This document shows, in pieces, positions 36,141-48,299 of a DNA stretch of 64,000 bases. Each line of letters begins with the position of its first letter. Position 1 is the first letter of the stretch. The notes beneath the pieces are model-generated. The model was not told where the DNA came from. It ran no database searches and saw only the letters and a list, made by a program, of their open reading frames with translations. A program made the translations under genes and the position numbers. This DNA comes from Sialis fuliginosa. Taxonomy: Eukaryota > Arthropoda > Insecta > Megaloptera > Sialidae. The stretch is from the NCBI GenBank assembly GCA_961205875.1, contig OY540809.1, positions 19,666,267-19,730,266 of the forward strand, given 5' to 3'.

Positions 36141-36702
36141 CATAATTTTTATTGCGTCTTATAACCTAAATTTTCCATTGAAACAAACAGTTATTTTTCA
36201 ATATATTCTACAATAACATAAAATATTTAAATTCGCCAAAAAATGTCGCATTCTAAATTATTCAATTAATAAAAAAGAGAATCTATAAACCCATTGGAAA
36301 TTTCGATGAACAATTTTGTAAACACAATTTTATTATGATGTCAGAAAATATTATGATGTGATAATTAACCCACTTGTTAAAGAAGCGAGTTAGCCTTGAA
36401 TGCGGTATCAATTCATGTCTAATCATTGAACAGTTTTATTGAAACAATTCATGTGTTAACAATTAAAAGATAATAAATTGCCCTTAAGGACAAATGCATC
36501 AACTTATTGGCTATTGTTCTAGTTTCGTTTTTTTTATATGTACCGGTTTTATAAAGAATTTACTCTCGAGAAAAGCTAATCTAAGGGTATTAAAAATAAA
36601 TGACAACCCACTGACAGTTCTAATCAATTGTATGACTAAAAACAGTGGTGATAGGTATATATATATATCCGAAAATTAATCTTAAAAATAAATTAAGAAA
36701 AA

Positions 36703-37267
36703 AATAAAACATCTGGTAAGTAAATGTACAGTGCTTCCTCGTGCTAAATTCGCACAAAGGTAGTTAATTATTGAACAATTTAAATTAACCATTCAATTTT
36801 TATACAAGTTTACTAAAAAATATTGGTTCGAAATTTTTAATTTTATTTTTTCGTATATTTTTAATTTTTTGACAATAATTATTTCAATCTAAATCTAAAA
36901 TGCAAACGTCAAAATGACATTTAATATGTCAAAGTAAATATCAAACGTTGTAGATCTTTATTGTAGGAAATTGAATGCTCTACAAAAAAGATTCTATACA
37001 ATTTTCACGTAACATGTGTCGTTCTTGAGATATCTTGAAAAAATAATATTTTGGGATGTCACCCCTCTCCCTTACTGACGATTTTCATGATTTTAAAATG
37101 GGACCGTCCTCAAGCCAGACCCAACAATTCAACGAGTTATATGTCTGATGAGGATTCACTCGACAGACACACACACCCACAGACAGACACACAGACAGTC
37201 ACAATTTTTTGTCTCATTTTAAAATGATCACAAAGCTTTTCGTATCTTCGATATTGGGTGGAAGCAA
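36703..37267 (+). mobile_element. TGCTTCCTCG-family repeat
   Basis: Begins acatctggtaagtaaatgta with cagtgcttcctcgtgc, has the family's internal blocks and an ACAGACAGACACAC run, and ends cttcgatattgggtggaagcaa. The 3' terminal motif is mutated. Confidence 0.7.
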
Positions 37268-38576
37268 TTGTAAGAATGTTGGTTTTCCCAAATCTATACT
37301 CTGATAAAATATCAACTTATTCCTAGAAAAAGAGATTTATTCATTTATTTTCTTTTAAATTCTTCAATAAATTTCAAAACTCGTATTGATATTTCTAACT
37401 AAAATAACAATCATTTTAAATATCGCATAATATACATAGGTATATATTATTCTGTGGAAATATTAATTCTAAGAATTCATATAATAATTATGACAAGAAA
37501 GAAAGTTCGTTCAAATATTTTCATGTTTTGATATGTACATATTAATTGGCTGTTACTTTAAATGCTTCTAAAGTTTATTTGTATAACATTTTTTATTTAA
37601 ACGACTTCCGAATATATCTCAACATACGAAGAAAACTGTATTAAGATCATTAAAAAAAACGTATTGATACAGTTATAAAAGTTGTATAACCAAAAACCCG
37701 TTTATAGATGAATGACTCATCGAAATCTATGATTTATTGTGGGTTTTTATTTATAAAAAAATATTACACTTTAATTATTAATAAATTGGTGAAATTTCCC
37801 AAAATAATATAAATATTTTTTATGTATAAAAGTGGGGGGAGGGGTAAAAATGTCTGGTTAATTTTTACCTCTCCCCCTCCCACCACCGTCTGTCTTAATA
37901 CGCGCCTGTTACACTTTAATTAATAAATAGGCGAAATTTCCCAAAATCATATAAATATATTTTATTGTATAAAATGGCGGTGTGTTGAAAGGAAAATATC
38001 TGTATTAGGTTGGGGGAGAACCTGATGCATTTTTACCCCCCTCTTGGTTCGTCGTAATACGCACCTGTTACTTTTTTAACTCGCACATTTTAAAATTTAC
38101 GTGAACAAATGTCAAAAACTTTGTACATAAATTTTTGTAATAAATTCCAAACTGAGCTTATATTAAATATTTTTCCATGTAGAACTTTAAATGCTATTTT
38201 AAATGTCGTACATTGATATTTATCACAACATGGGTATTTAATAATAATACTAAATAGTTTATATGTTCCTAGAAAATCACATTTGGAAATTTTTAATTGA
38301 TCGACAAGTATTATTATACCTTTAAATCTTTATCAAATATGTCATTAACAAAATACATTAATAATTTTATGGAAACAATTCTTTCAAGGGGTGTGGGGGC
38401 AAAATAATTTACCCCTCCCCCACCTCCGTCATCGCTATGATATATGTAAATAACCATATATATTATAAAACTTAACGTCTCTCTGTCTGTCAGTCTGTCC
38501 GTTAGTGGGCTTATCACTCGAGAACCATTTACCCGATTTACTTTAATAAAAATAACGAATTATTAATGATTTAATA
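37268..38576. other. No gene seen; local duplication
   Basis: 'aattattaataaattggtgaaatttcccaaaat.atataaatat' at about 37775 recurs at about 37920, a diverged tandem duplicate. GTCTGTC-type runs occur near 38480. One minus-strand frame at 38314-38517 has no features. Confidence 0.45.
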
Positions 38577-39428
38577 AGGTACTGGCACCAGTCTTGGATC
38601 AAAACCCCAGTGTTGGGTATTTGTTTTTAATTAAATGTAATAAATTATAAATATTTGTTGATATTTGAATTATTATTTATAGACACTTAATAGTAAAACA
38701 GCTTAATTTGATAAAAATCGGCCAATGGGTATCAAAATGGTAGACATTTAAACTAACAATTGGTGTAATCTATTTATTAATTATTATATTATCATAGCAT
38801 CTGCTTTAAATTGTTTACAATTTTACTATTCTTTAAGTATAACTTTTAATGTTGTAATACATATCATTTTGTAATCATTAACTAGTGTCCATTACTGGGT
38901 ACTCATAAACAAAATAAAATGCAGTAATTTAAAAAAAAAATGGGTGTGACTGTGTCGGGATGTACAGTCGACGGAATTGTATATAATATTAAATTTATCA
39001 CTCATTAAAACTAAATGTTTTGATTTTTACTTGTATCTCGTAGATCTAATCGAAATCTATAATTTTAGACCAAAACTCACGTGGTAGCTGCTATGAGTGT
39101 CGAGATATACAGATTTTAAATTTACGCTGGCGCGTAAAACTGATCTCTGCGCGTTACATCAAGTTTCTAAAATGTCCACCCAGTATCTGCCCTAAGACTC
39201 TAGACATTATTCACGTCAAAAACAAACTATAATTACGGACTTTGGTATTTGTCCATTACTGGAGAAGAAACATAAGCAAAATAGAAAGCTATAATTAAAA
39301 AAAAACGAACTATGGTAATTAAATAGATTTAATAAATAGTTACTTGTTTTATCAGTAACATGAGTTCATGAGAATTACAAAAACAGTACACGTTGCTCTT
39401 AAAACAGCCAAGACTGGTGCCAGCACCT
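38577..39428 (-). mobile_element. Mariner-like MITE with an internal insertion
   Basis: Ends AGGTACTGGCACCAGTCTTGG and …AAGACTGGTGCCAGCACCT, flanked by TA at 38575-38576 and 39429-39430. About 285 bp (38941-39228), starting ggtgtgactgtgtcgg, interrupt it inside the 'aaaaaacaaactat' block. Confidence 0.8.
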
Positions 39429-39459
39429 TACAAGAAATTAAAAACAATTAAACACTTAC

Positions 39460-39655
39460 CTTTACAATAAAAATAAATAACTAATCACTATCACGTATCA
39501 CAAACAGAATTAATTGTTACAAAAACCATTCACTTAGAACAAACAAATAAAAAACAAACTGTTCACGGTGAAGACCACAGTATTAAATAAATACAACAAT
39601 TGTTTATAATATAAATAAATAAAAGCACTTCACTGTACGACCATTCCAATGGTCA
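39460..39655 (-). other. Possible remote leader exon of the MFS gene (B)
   Basis: The minus strand carries the consensus donor AAAG|GTAAGTGT at 39460/39459. The preceding ~200 bp have no copy elsewhere in the window and include ACAGTGAAGTGC, an initiator-like start. The island lies exactly between two oppositely oriented mariner-like MITEs (ending 39428, starting 39964). It would be an alternative first exon 26 kb from the coding exons, or the first exon of an unseen gene. Confidence 0.28.
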
Positions 39656-39963
39656 ATGAGTTCTAAGACCAGTGGGGAGATTCTTTTATCTTAAACTAAG
39701 AATAAAACCCCAAAGTTGTTTTATGAAAATCCACCACCATGAATGTTGTTAAGAAAATAGGCATTGATATCTCCATAAGAGCAAAAGAGATAGGTGTATG
39801 GTCATGGCTATGTATTAAAGTGAGAGGGAGGTATGAGTAAATGTACTTAAGCCAAGTTCAATACTGACTGAGTAAGTTCAGGGTCGGTTTTAGTTTATAA
39901 AGTATTTGTAGTTCACGGTAAGGTGAAATTTATTTTTTGTATATTTTTCTTTCTTTGTAGTTA

Positions 39964-40525
39964 AGATATTGACACCAGTCTTGGACGCTTTAAAACTAAG
40001 GTATATTGTTTTTTGGGATTGATAGGCTCTTTTTTTGCAATTATCATGAACTCATGTTACTAATAAAACAAGTACCTCTTTATTAATTCAATTTAATTAC
40101 TCAAGTCTTCAAATATAGTTTTTTTTTTTAATTATAGTCTTTAATTTTGTTTATGTTTCTTTCCAGTAATGGGCAAAATAAAACCAGTAATGGACATCTG
40201 CTAATGATTACTTACAAAATGATAAGTACTACGACACAAGAAATATAAAATATTAAATCGTAAAATTGCAAACAATGTAAAGCAGATGCTATAATAATAA
40301 TATATAAAAATTAATAAATAGATTTCACTAATAATTAGTTTAAATGTTTGCCATTTTAACACTCATTGGTCGGTTGTCATCAAATTAAGTTGTTTTAGAA
40401 TTAAGTCTCTAGTTTATGATTCAGTAATGATAGTAAGCAAATATCAACAAATATTTCTGATTTAGTACATTTAAATAAACAAGTGTCCAACTCTGGGGTA
40501 TTATCCAAGACTGGTGCCAGTATCT
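39964..40525 (+). mobile_element. Mariner-like MITE, complete
   Basis: Ends AGATATTGACACCAGTCTTGG and …AAGACTGGTGCCAGTATCT, flanked by TA at 39962-39963 and 40526-40527. It is opposite in orientation to the 38577 copy. The two enclose possible leader exon B. Confidence 0.82.
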
Positions 40526-41700
40526 TATTGGATATATAAAGAAATCCTGAACCGATTTTAATGTGGTTTTTGAAAGCCTTATTATATTATTTATTTTAAA
40601 TATTAGAAAAGGCCCGTTTTATGGAAAATAATTCTAATAAAAGTTTGTAAAATATTGAATATACGCGGGCGAAGCCGTAGGAATTTTATCAGGATTTTGA
40701 ATGGAGCTTCTTATAACCCTTTTTTAGTTATTTACAAAATTTAGACTTCTTGAATTTTATTTTATTTTTCCGGAAAATACCGTTAAATTCCTCCTCACCG
40801 GCCCTGTTCAAATCAATGCGAACCAATTTAAGTTAACTTAAACAGTGAGTCAAATACATTAGCATGTGATTATCTAAAAATAACAAAGATGGTAACACAA
40901 GATCACACAAGAAAGAGAGAAACATTCGTGTTGATAGTGAACTTTATACAGGGAAATCCAAACATGTTTTGAATTCACAAGGGGGCGCAGGGGAGAGGGG
41001 TATCGCGTATATTGTTACGGCTTTACAAGAAATTGAAAGTGGTTTGTGTCTTAGGTCTTACTACACTGTTAAATATTTTGTAATTATAAAATTTTTTTTT
41101 ACTTTGACTGTTTGAGCAAAAAAAAATTTTTGTTTTAAATATTTTCAAAATAAGCATTTTTTTATTAAAAATTAAAATTTAATTAAAACATTTTTTGTTA
41201 ATTGTGTGGTAAAAAATTATTTCAGATAAAAGTTGGCCTTGACGGTACCTTTCAAGGTTAATTCTTTTAAACCCTGAAACATTTTTCCCCCTTTGAGATA
41301 TTTCTAAATATTAAAATTAAAAAAAAAATCTGTAACAGCTATATTTTCATTTTCATTTCATTTAAATAGGCATGTCAGATATCATTCGAGAGGTCCTAGC
41401 TTGAAGTTGCCCCTTTTTGAAGTTCCATCCCCTCCTTATCTTCCATTATTTTGTATTTTATTATATTAATTTACGTATACCTACTCAAAAAGTTACAAAA
41501 TAAAAGCTATTTTTTTTTGGAGAAGTATGTCTAAAAGATGAGAGATTAAAGTCTTCGTAAATAAAATCTCAATCTTCTTCGTTAAACATTCTATCCATTA
41601 GTGAAAACCGAAATAAAATCCGTTCAGTAGTTACTGAGAAAGTCGTGCACAAACAGACAGACAAACTTTGTTTTATAATATGTATAGATTTTTATTTTTT
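40526..41700. other. Repeat-derived DNA, no gene seen
   Basis: A tail of the 'acgcgggcgaagccg' type lies at about 40663-40685. 'ccgttcagtagttactgagaaa…cagacagacaaact' at about 41605-41690 is a common dispersed-repeat end. Confidence 0.45.
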
Positions 41701-41739
41701 ATCTATCATATAACTCTAATAAGCGTGAGATCCTTAGAG

Positions 41740-42276
41740 GTGTACCCATTATTTTTTTGATTTATATTAATGATTTACCTAATGCCATAAAAAATAAAAC
41801 GATTCACAAATATACAACGATATCATTTTCTAGCCACAACCCTCAAGTTCTATTATCGGATGTCAGCCAATCTATTACAAAATTGCTAATCTGGTTCGAT
41901 AACAATAGCCTAAAATTAAACTTATTGTTAGAAAAAACTCAATTTATAAGATTTAGAGAATATGGTAATTTGCCTGAAGATATTTTACTTAATAATCGAA
42001 CTCCAGTTAAACTTACAGATACAGTTAAATTTCTAGGAGTTGTTATCGACAAACACTTAAACTGGAAACCATATGTAGATTTATTAGCCTGTAAAATTTC
42101 TAAATACTCTTATATGCTAAAATTTATGTCAAATAAGGTACCAATGGAAATCTTACTAACAATATACTGTGGTTATTTTTACTCTAATATATCTTACGCT
42201 CTTATTTTTTGGGGTACATCGTCCACAGCATCGGACATTTTCATAATACAAAAAAGATGTATAAGATTTATTTGTA
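41740..42276 (+). pseudogene. Non-LTR retrotransposon reverse transcriptase fragment
   Basis: The frame (41757-42311, 184 codons) resembles the C-terminal part of a Jockey/CR1-type reverse transcriptase. Seen: YINDLP (3-8), the W-F…N.L.LN…KT segment (46-61), KFLGVVIDKHLNW (91-103), and the later 'IQKRCIRFICNA' segment. The expected catalytic YADD box is gone: after KY the frame goes straight to TTIS. The upstream fingers/palm and endonuclease are absent, and a fragment GVP-like stretch precedes in another frame. The last residues (from about 174) come from an inserted MITE. It is inactive and old; only this one relic is seen in the window. Confidence 0.85.
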
Positions 42277-42488
42277 ATGCCGATTTTACACCAAAGAAAA
42301 CAAAACAGTAACACGGTGTTTGAAAACACATCGTATTTAAAAATGTTATGCCGTGTTCAGACCGAAAAAACAAAACAGCAACATCGTGTCTTTTTGACAA
42401 AAGTGCAATAAAGCCTATGCATTTTTAAATACGACGTGTTTTCAAACACCGTGTTGCTGTTTTGTTTTCTTTGGTGTGAACACCGCAT
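42277..42488. mobile_element. Hairpin MITE inserted in the reverse-transcriptase relic
   Basis: Arms of about 70 bp, ATGCGGTGTTCACACC… and its complement, with 'aaagaaaacaaaacag.aacacggtgtttg', are flanked by TA (42275-42276, 42489-42490). A third, diverged copy of the arm start (ccgtgttcagaccg…) lies inside the loop. The element ends the retrotransposon frame. Confidence 0.8.
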
Positions 42489-43505
42489 TAAAATCAAATA
42501 ATTTTTATTCATTATGTGAATATCTGTTATAATAATAATTAATTAAATTTATATTTAATTTTATTTTTTATTTAATTTTAATTTTTTATTATTGTAATTT
42601 TTTATTTTTATATCTAAATTTTTGTTTTTGTTGCTGACGTGTTTCATATTATTATTATATGATTGAATCTGAATAAAAACTATTATTATTAAATTAAATA
42701 ATGTATATTGAAAATTGGGGGGGAGGTCTGACTACTAATTTATCTATGAATCATATGATATATTTTGTAGTGAAAAATAATTTCACAGTGTAACAACACC
42801 TGCTTGCTTAAGACCGGTTTTACGGAAGATTGCCGGTAAGATGCTTGTGGGTGGAGTGGGGGTATGAAAATAAATAATGCTAGAAGCAGTACGAGAGGGG
42901 GTCACCGGTGTTTCCCCGTTTAGCTTCTCCGTGACGTAGATTTTATATAGTCTGTAGATATACTCGGTAATTTTTTTTGTTTCGATGCGTCATAAAAATA
43001 CAATTTCTATTTTTTTTATTTATCATGAAAGGTGTATCAATTTCTGGTAGATATGTGAGGTAAATATCAATGAAGTTACCTACGAAAGAGTCGGGTATTT
43101 TATATAGAATATATATTACCTTACTTGTTTATTTATTTGTTTGTGGTGAAAGAAAAGGTTAAAATATTTAATTCAAGTCCATATGATAATTTTATTAAGT
43201 CATTCATCTTTTTATTATTCATTTTACAATATTTTAATACTTATTAGTTATTAGAACTTGGTAGAATCATATATTAATCTGATTAATATATGGTAGAATG
43301 TAGTCCGAAATTAATGCAAAATTAATTCTTAAGGTATTTTGTTGTTGTTGCTTTAGTCTAATGTCTAAACAAAAGCTACAACACATCTAATTTTCCTGTA
43401 CTTAATAAATTTACTTCCGGTTGTAATAAATTGTAATTAATTTAAAAAAAAAAATTGAAATAGGTTTTATTGGATTGGGTTATAGATGCTGGTGTTACTT
43501 TAGGG
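42489..43505. other. AT-rich DNA with a retrotransposon-like 3' tail, no gene seen
   Basis: The stretch at about 42490-42710, with ATTATTATT and AATAAA, could be the 3' end of the disrupted retrotransposon. From about 43300 begins the repeat paralogous to 10080-10330. Confidence 0.4.
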
Positions 43506-44038
43506 CAGAGTTATTCAATCCTATACCCGCGGACATCATGGCCCGCTGACCGGTTTATATGTGCCCGCTGTTATGCGACAACGATAAAAACTATTTCAGT
43601 TTTCAATAAAATGTTAAATGTAAAAAAATATTTTTTTTTAATATTTAGTAACTAATTAGAGAAATATAAGGGTATTTGATTGAAAATGATTATTTGTTTA
43701 TAAATATATTTTTACCAGTGTATACCAGTGCAATTACAAAAATCCCGAATTCTAAAAGTAAAATAAAAATATTCTATTGATGCAGATTTATTTAGGAGGT
43801 AATATCCTACAATTTGTTTAAACAATATATAAACAATAATCAAAGTTTCAAGAATAGTATTTTTTCCTGTCACGGCATACGGATAATGAAGTAATCAATA
43901 AACGAAAAAATGTCTCAGAATCTTTTTTTTGTCGGCGAGGACATATATCTAACTTTTTTTTTGAAAAATAAATGGTGCCCGCCGTCCGACCGGTAATTTA
44001 GAATGTGCTCTTAGGTACAAAAAGGTTAGGGACCTCTG
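43506..44038. mobile_element. hAT-like element with CTTTAGGG duplication
   Basis: Perfect 8-bp CTTTAGGG lies at 43498-43505 and 44039-44046. Ends start CAGAGTTATTCAATCC and finish …GGGACCTCTG; the inverted match is limited to CAGAG and scattered bases, with 'gcccgc…gaccggt' near both ends. It has 533 bp and no transposase. The unoccupied paralogue is at about 10295. Confidence 0.85.
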
Positions 44039-44046
44039 CTTTAGGG

Positions 44047-45430
44047 ACATCATAAAATGTACTACGTAATGTATTCAAAATAAATATAATCAAAAATAAT
44101 AATATAAATGATGGACTCCGACTTACTGGACACCTTTTATTATAATATATTATAATATACATAAATATTTTTTTCTTCTGTATGTGTGTATGTAATAACT
44201 CAGAATGTACGCTCTACTTCCTATATACATTTGAATTGTCACTTCTTATTTGTATAATGAAAATAAATTAATATAATATATACAAAATTGTGATTTATAT
44301 AAATGCAGTAAATTTAAATTCTAATTATCGCTAATGGATGGATATGCTAACTGGTTTTTTCTAGAACACTGCATTTTTGAATAATATGTTCTAATTGCTT
44401 AGAAATAAATAATTATAATGTATAATTCATAAATATTTAATATTTAAAAAAAATACGACATGTTATGATAATTATAAGTACATATATGCAATAGACATTT
44501 ACATCTTCCGTTCGGTGACACAAGATTTGGGAACTATAAATCATACAAATTAAAAATATAGTTTTTCTAAGAAATATAGTAAACAAGTATTTTTTCCTTT
44601 ATAATCCCATAATTTTGTAAAAAAAGAAAAGTTAAAATTTCAAAGATCACTAAAAATTAGAGATTTCAATCTTTAAAATGATTTTTTAGTTATTGATATC
44701 CGAACATTTTTTACCATAATTATACAACTTTGATTTTTGTACTCAAGGAAAATATAAAATGTAAATTTCCTAATAGAGGCCTGCGGTAAATCAATACATC
44801 ATATAGCCTTAACGAATTCTTGGATCTTAGGCTTCCTTACGGTCCAAACCACATCGAAATAGGTCCAGTTGTTTTCGTTTCATAAACAAAATTATCAAAA
44901 TAACCGCATAAAGACCAAAAAAATATATTTACATTAAAAAGCCTAAAGATTTAAGATATTGAAAAAACTAGTTTTCAATTTTTAAAAACTGACCTTCTGA
45001 TTTAAAGTATTGTCAGGTCGTTATACTATAATACATTAAAAAAAATTATCAGTATTATTTTTTACGTTGCTCTACAAAATATATATACCTATATATATTT
45101 ATATGTACATTAATATAACCTTCATTATTATTCTAGAAAGGTGTACCTTATATTATTACGTTGAAAATATGTAGCAATTCCTGCCAATGTCCACCAAAAC
45201 GGAAATACACCTACGACTTTAATTAATGATGTAATAATTATTTAAATTTAATTCATTCACGATTTAACAAGAATAACAAAATACTCAATTTTAGGAGTGT
45301 CAAGAACTTTTGAGTGCATTTTTTATATTGTCTATTTATTGTTATTTATGTTTTTTTTATATAAATATAAAATTGATATATATTACAATATATCTAATGA
45401 TTTTTTTTTACTTCCTGATTACAATTTAGA
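44047..45430. other. AT-rich DNA, no gene seen
   Basis: No supported frame, strong repeat or inverted structure was found here. Confidence 0.45.
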
Positions 45431-45519
45431 TCATTGTGGCCTCAAGGGTAATAAGGGGAGGGGGCGTTAAAAGGCATCAGTATGAAATTGAATCTTTAAA
45501 ATGTATTTTAATTTATTTA

Positions 45520-46490
45520 TATAACACTAGCTGTTACCCGCGACTTCATTCGTGTGGAATTTGTATATTTTTTTTGATACAAAGTAGCATATGTCCTTTC
45601 TCAAGATGTAAACTATCTCTCTGCCAAATTTCATCAAGATCGGTTCAGCGGTTTAGCCATGAAAAGGTAACAAACAGACAGATAGACATAGTTACTTTCA
45701 CATTTATAATAAACTAGCTATTACACGCACCTTTGCTCGAATTGATTTCGAAACCCCCATCCCCGTGATATTTTTTCATTCATTATGCAAAATCGTTAAT
45801 ATCTCGGCTGCAATGCGAGATATAGAGCTGTTTTTCCTTTTAATACCTCCCTCCCGTAGTATTTATTACTGCCGGATCGAATGAAATCAATTACAATGCT
45901 TTATATGAGACAGGGGATGAAATATTTTTTCCTTATTTTTGGTTTTCATTTTTTATACAAAATCGTAAATATCTCGGGTCCTATGTGAAATAGGAAATTA
46001 TTTCTCCCCCTAAAACCACAACCCGTTCGGATCGAATGAACCCAATTACAACCCTTCATATGTGACAGGGGGAAAATATTATTGACAAAAAAAAAATTCC
46101 CATACAAATTTTTCAATCCCCTTGCAATCCCTGAGCCTATGTCCTTCCTCAAGATGCAAGCTATCTCCCTGTCAAATTTCATCAAGATCGCTTCAGCGGT
46201 TTAGCCGTGAAAAGGTAACACACAGACACGCGTGGTAATACAGATTTCTGTCTAGTTTCGCATTTCCACGCTAGATGTTTACGTCAAAAAAGTATAACTT
46301 TCGCGCGTTCAAATGTCACACACCTATTTTATTTATCTAATATTTTTTTCGGGATACAAAGTAGGCTATGTCCTTCCTTTAGATGCAAATTTCATCAAGA
46401 TCGGTTCAGCAGTTTAGCCGTGAGAAAGTAACAAACAGATAGACAGATAGAGTTACTTTCACACTTATAATATTAGTATGATAGTATACG
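45520..46490. repeat. Clustered copies of the 'atcaagatcggttcagcggtttagcc' family
   Basis: Three modules (about 45525-45715, 46130-46225, 46335-46485) share 'tatgtcct.tct.aagatgnaa', 'aaatttcatcaagatcg.ttcagcggtttagcc', 'gtaacaaacagacag' and 'gttactttcacatttataata'. The first starts ctagctgttacccgcgacttc. The family is widespread in Lepidoptera; Helitron-like ends are possible. Confidence 0.65.
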
Positions 46491-47027
46491 TATGTATATT
46501 TTATGAATATGTATTTCCTTTTTTTTACTTGTTCTATATATTTTATGAATAAATATTTTTCTATCTATTTTATCTATCTACAGAACTTTGAGTATTTGAT
46601 TATTTTTCTAGCAAAATTTAATCCCTTATTAATTAGTTTAGAAACAATTCTTGCAACGGTTAGATAAGAAATTAATTAACATTCCTCATCAAGAGAATGA
46701 TGACATAGTGTGCTATGATTTAATATAATACATGTGAACAAGACTTGCTCTGAGAATCGATAAATAGTTATTATCATAGTTAACTAACTCGTTAGACGTA
46801 ATGACCTTAAGTTCATTAATTATTAGCACACCACAGGATATTAGAATTAGTGCCTGTATTATGGACTTATGATTTATACATCGGATATTGTTGTTATATC
46901 ATCTGGACTTGATATCAATAATTAATATGTACTGGCACCACTCTTGAACGCTTTAAGAGCAAGATATACTGTTTTTGTAACTACATAACTTACGTAACTT
47001 CAAAAATATATATATTTTTTAATAAAT

Positions 47028-47152
47028 CTTTTCGTACTAAATATTGCATTAAAAAAGTTGATTTTGTTCATACTAGAGGAGTTTAAAAATGCCTCTTCTA
47101 GTATGAACAAAATCATTTTTTTTATTAAAATGCGATATTTAATTCGAAAAGA
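47028..47152. repeat. Near-perfect hairpin, arms of about 55 bp
   Basis: CTTTTCG.A.TAAATAT.GCATT…GATTTTGTTCATACTAG faces its complement across a 12-bp loop (agtttaaaaatg). It could be a small MITE or the source of a hairpin RNA. Confidence 0.7.
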
Positions 47153-47851
47153 GTCGAACCGAATTTTATTTTTTGCTTTTTAGTCGGTTTTTAAAAGGCA
47201 AATTATTTAAAAAAAAAGTTATTTTTATATTTTGAGTTTTTAGTTATACATAATATACAATGAAAAAAAAAACAAAAAAGTTCATATAAATATACCTCCT
47301 GAATTTTTACCAACAAATAACCAATTTTAATTTGGTTTTTATGTCATGTTAGTAATGATCATTACAAACATATTTTTTGCTGTAAATTAATTATCACTAA
47401 AACACATCACGGATATAAAATTAATATTTATTAATTTTAATAGATTTCGTTCTATTTCTTTTGTTATCAATGTCAAGAATAAAAAATATTTTAGATTGGC
47501 AATAATGACAAGTATGGTATTTATTAAAAAATATAGCTTAAAGAAATAAAGAAATAAATGAGAGAGTTAAATAAGGTAAATTTAATAATAAAAAAGCAAG
47601 TACTTTTTTATTAAATCAATTTAATTACCAAAGTCCGCAAATATATGTAGTTTGTTTTTTTAAATTATATCCTTTTATTTTGTTTATGTTTTTTCTCCAA
47701 TAAAGGATAAAGTAAAACCAATAATGAACACCCAGTTATAAAATAAAGAATTGTAAAATTTGAAACAATGTAAATCAGACATTAGTTTAAATGTCCACCA
47801 TTTTGACACCCATTAGCCGATTGTCATCAAATTAAGCAATTTTACAGTTAA

Positions 47852-48017
47852 CAGGTTGGCTGCCATGGCGGTCGTATACGACCGCTGTATAAAATGTTCG
47901 ATATGCCATGGCGGGGTTGTATACGATAATAGAACTAATTGAGAATACGATTATAATAATTATTTTCTACTTGGCATCTGAGACATTTTTTGTGATTTAT
48001 TCTTGGCAGTCAACCTG
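47852..48017. mobile_element. piggyBac-like MITE at a TTAA site
   Basis: TTAA flanks both sides (47848-47851, 48018-48021). Inverted ends are CAGGTTGGCTGCCA and …TGGCAGTCAACCTG (one mismatch). An internal palindrome GCGGTCGTATACGACCGC lies just inside the left end. It has 166 bp, no frame, and sits inside a mariner-like MITE whose family sequence reads through once it is removed. Confidence 0.88.
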
Positions 48018-48299
48018 TTAAGTGTCTATAGATTATGATTCAGTAATGGCAGTTTTCAAATATCAACAAATATTTCTAATACTACATTTAATTAAATAAT
48101 TTATTGTTCAACACATAAGTGGGTTGATTAAAATGCCTCATCCTGTATACAAAATGTTATTACATATTCTTTTAGATGAATATGTATCTAGGTAGATATT
48201 GTACTCCAAGTCCTATTGTTATATAATAGTTTTTCCGTTGATTAAATTCTGTACTTTATATTTATTTTCGTATTTTTATGCCGGCATTTTTTATTGACA

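Larger units (their letters stand above)
46928..48100 (+). mobile_element. Mariner-like MITE, composite, interrupted twice
   Basis: The left end TGTACTGGCACCACTCTTG follows TA (46926-46927). The family sequence stops near 47020, resumes near 47600 (accaaagtccgcaaatat…) and runs to about 48100 without a recognisable right end. Inserts: a hairpin-bearing block (47020-47600) and a piggyBac-like MITE (47852-48017). Confidence 0.7.
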
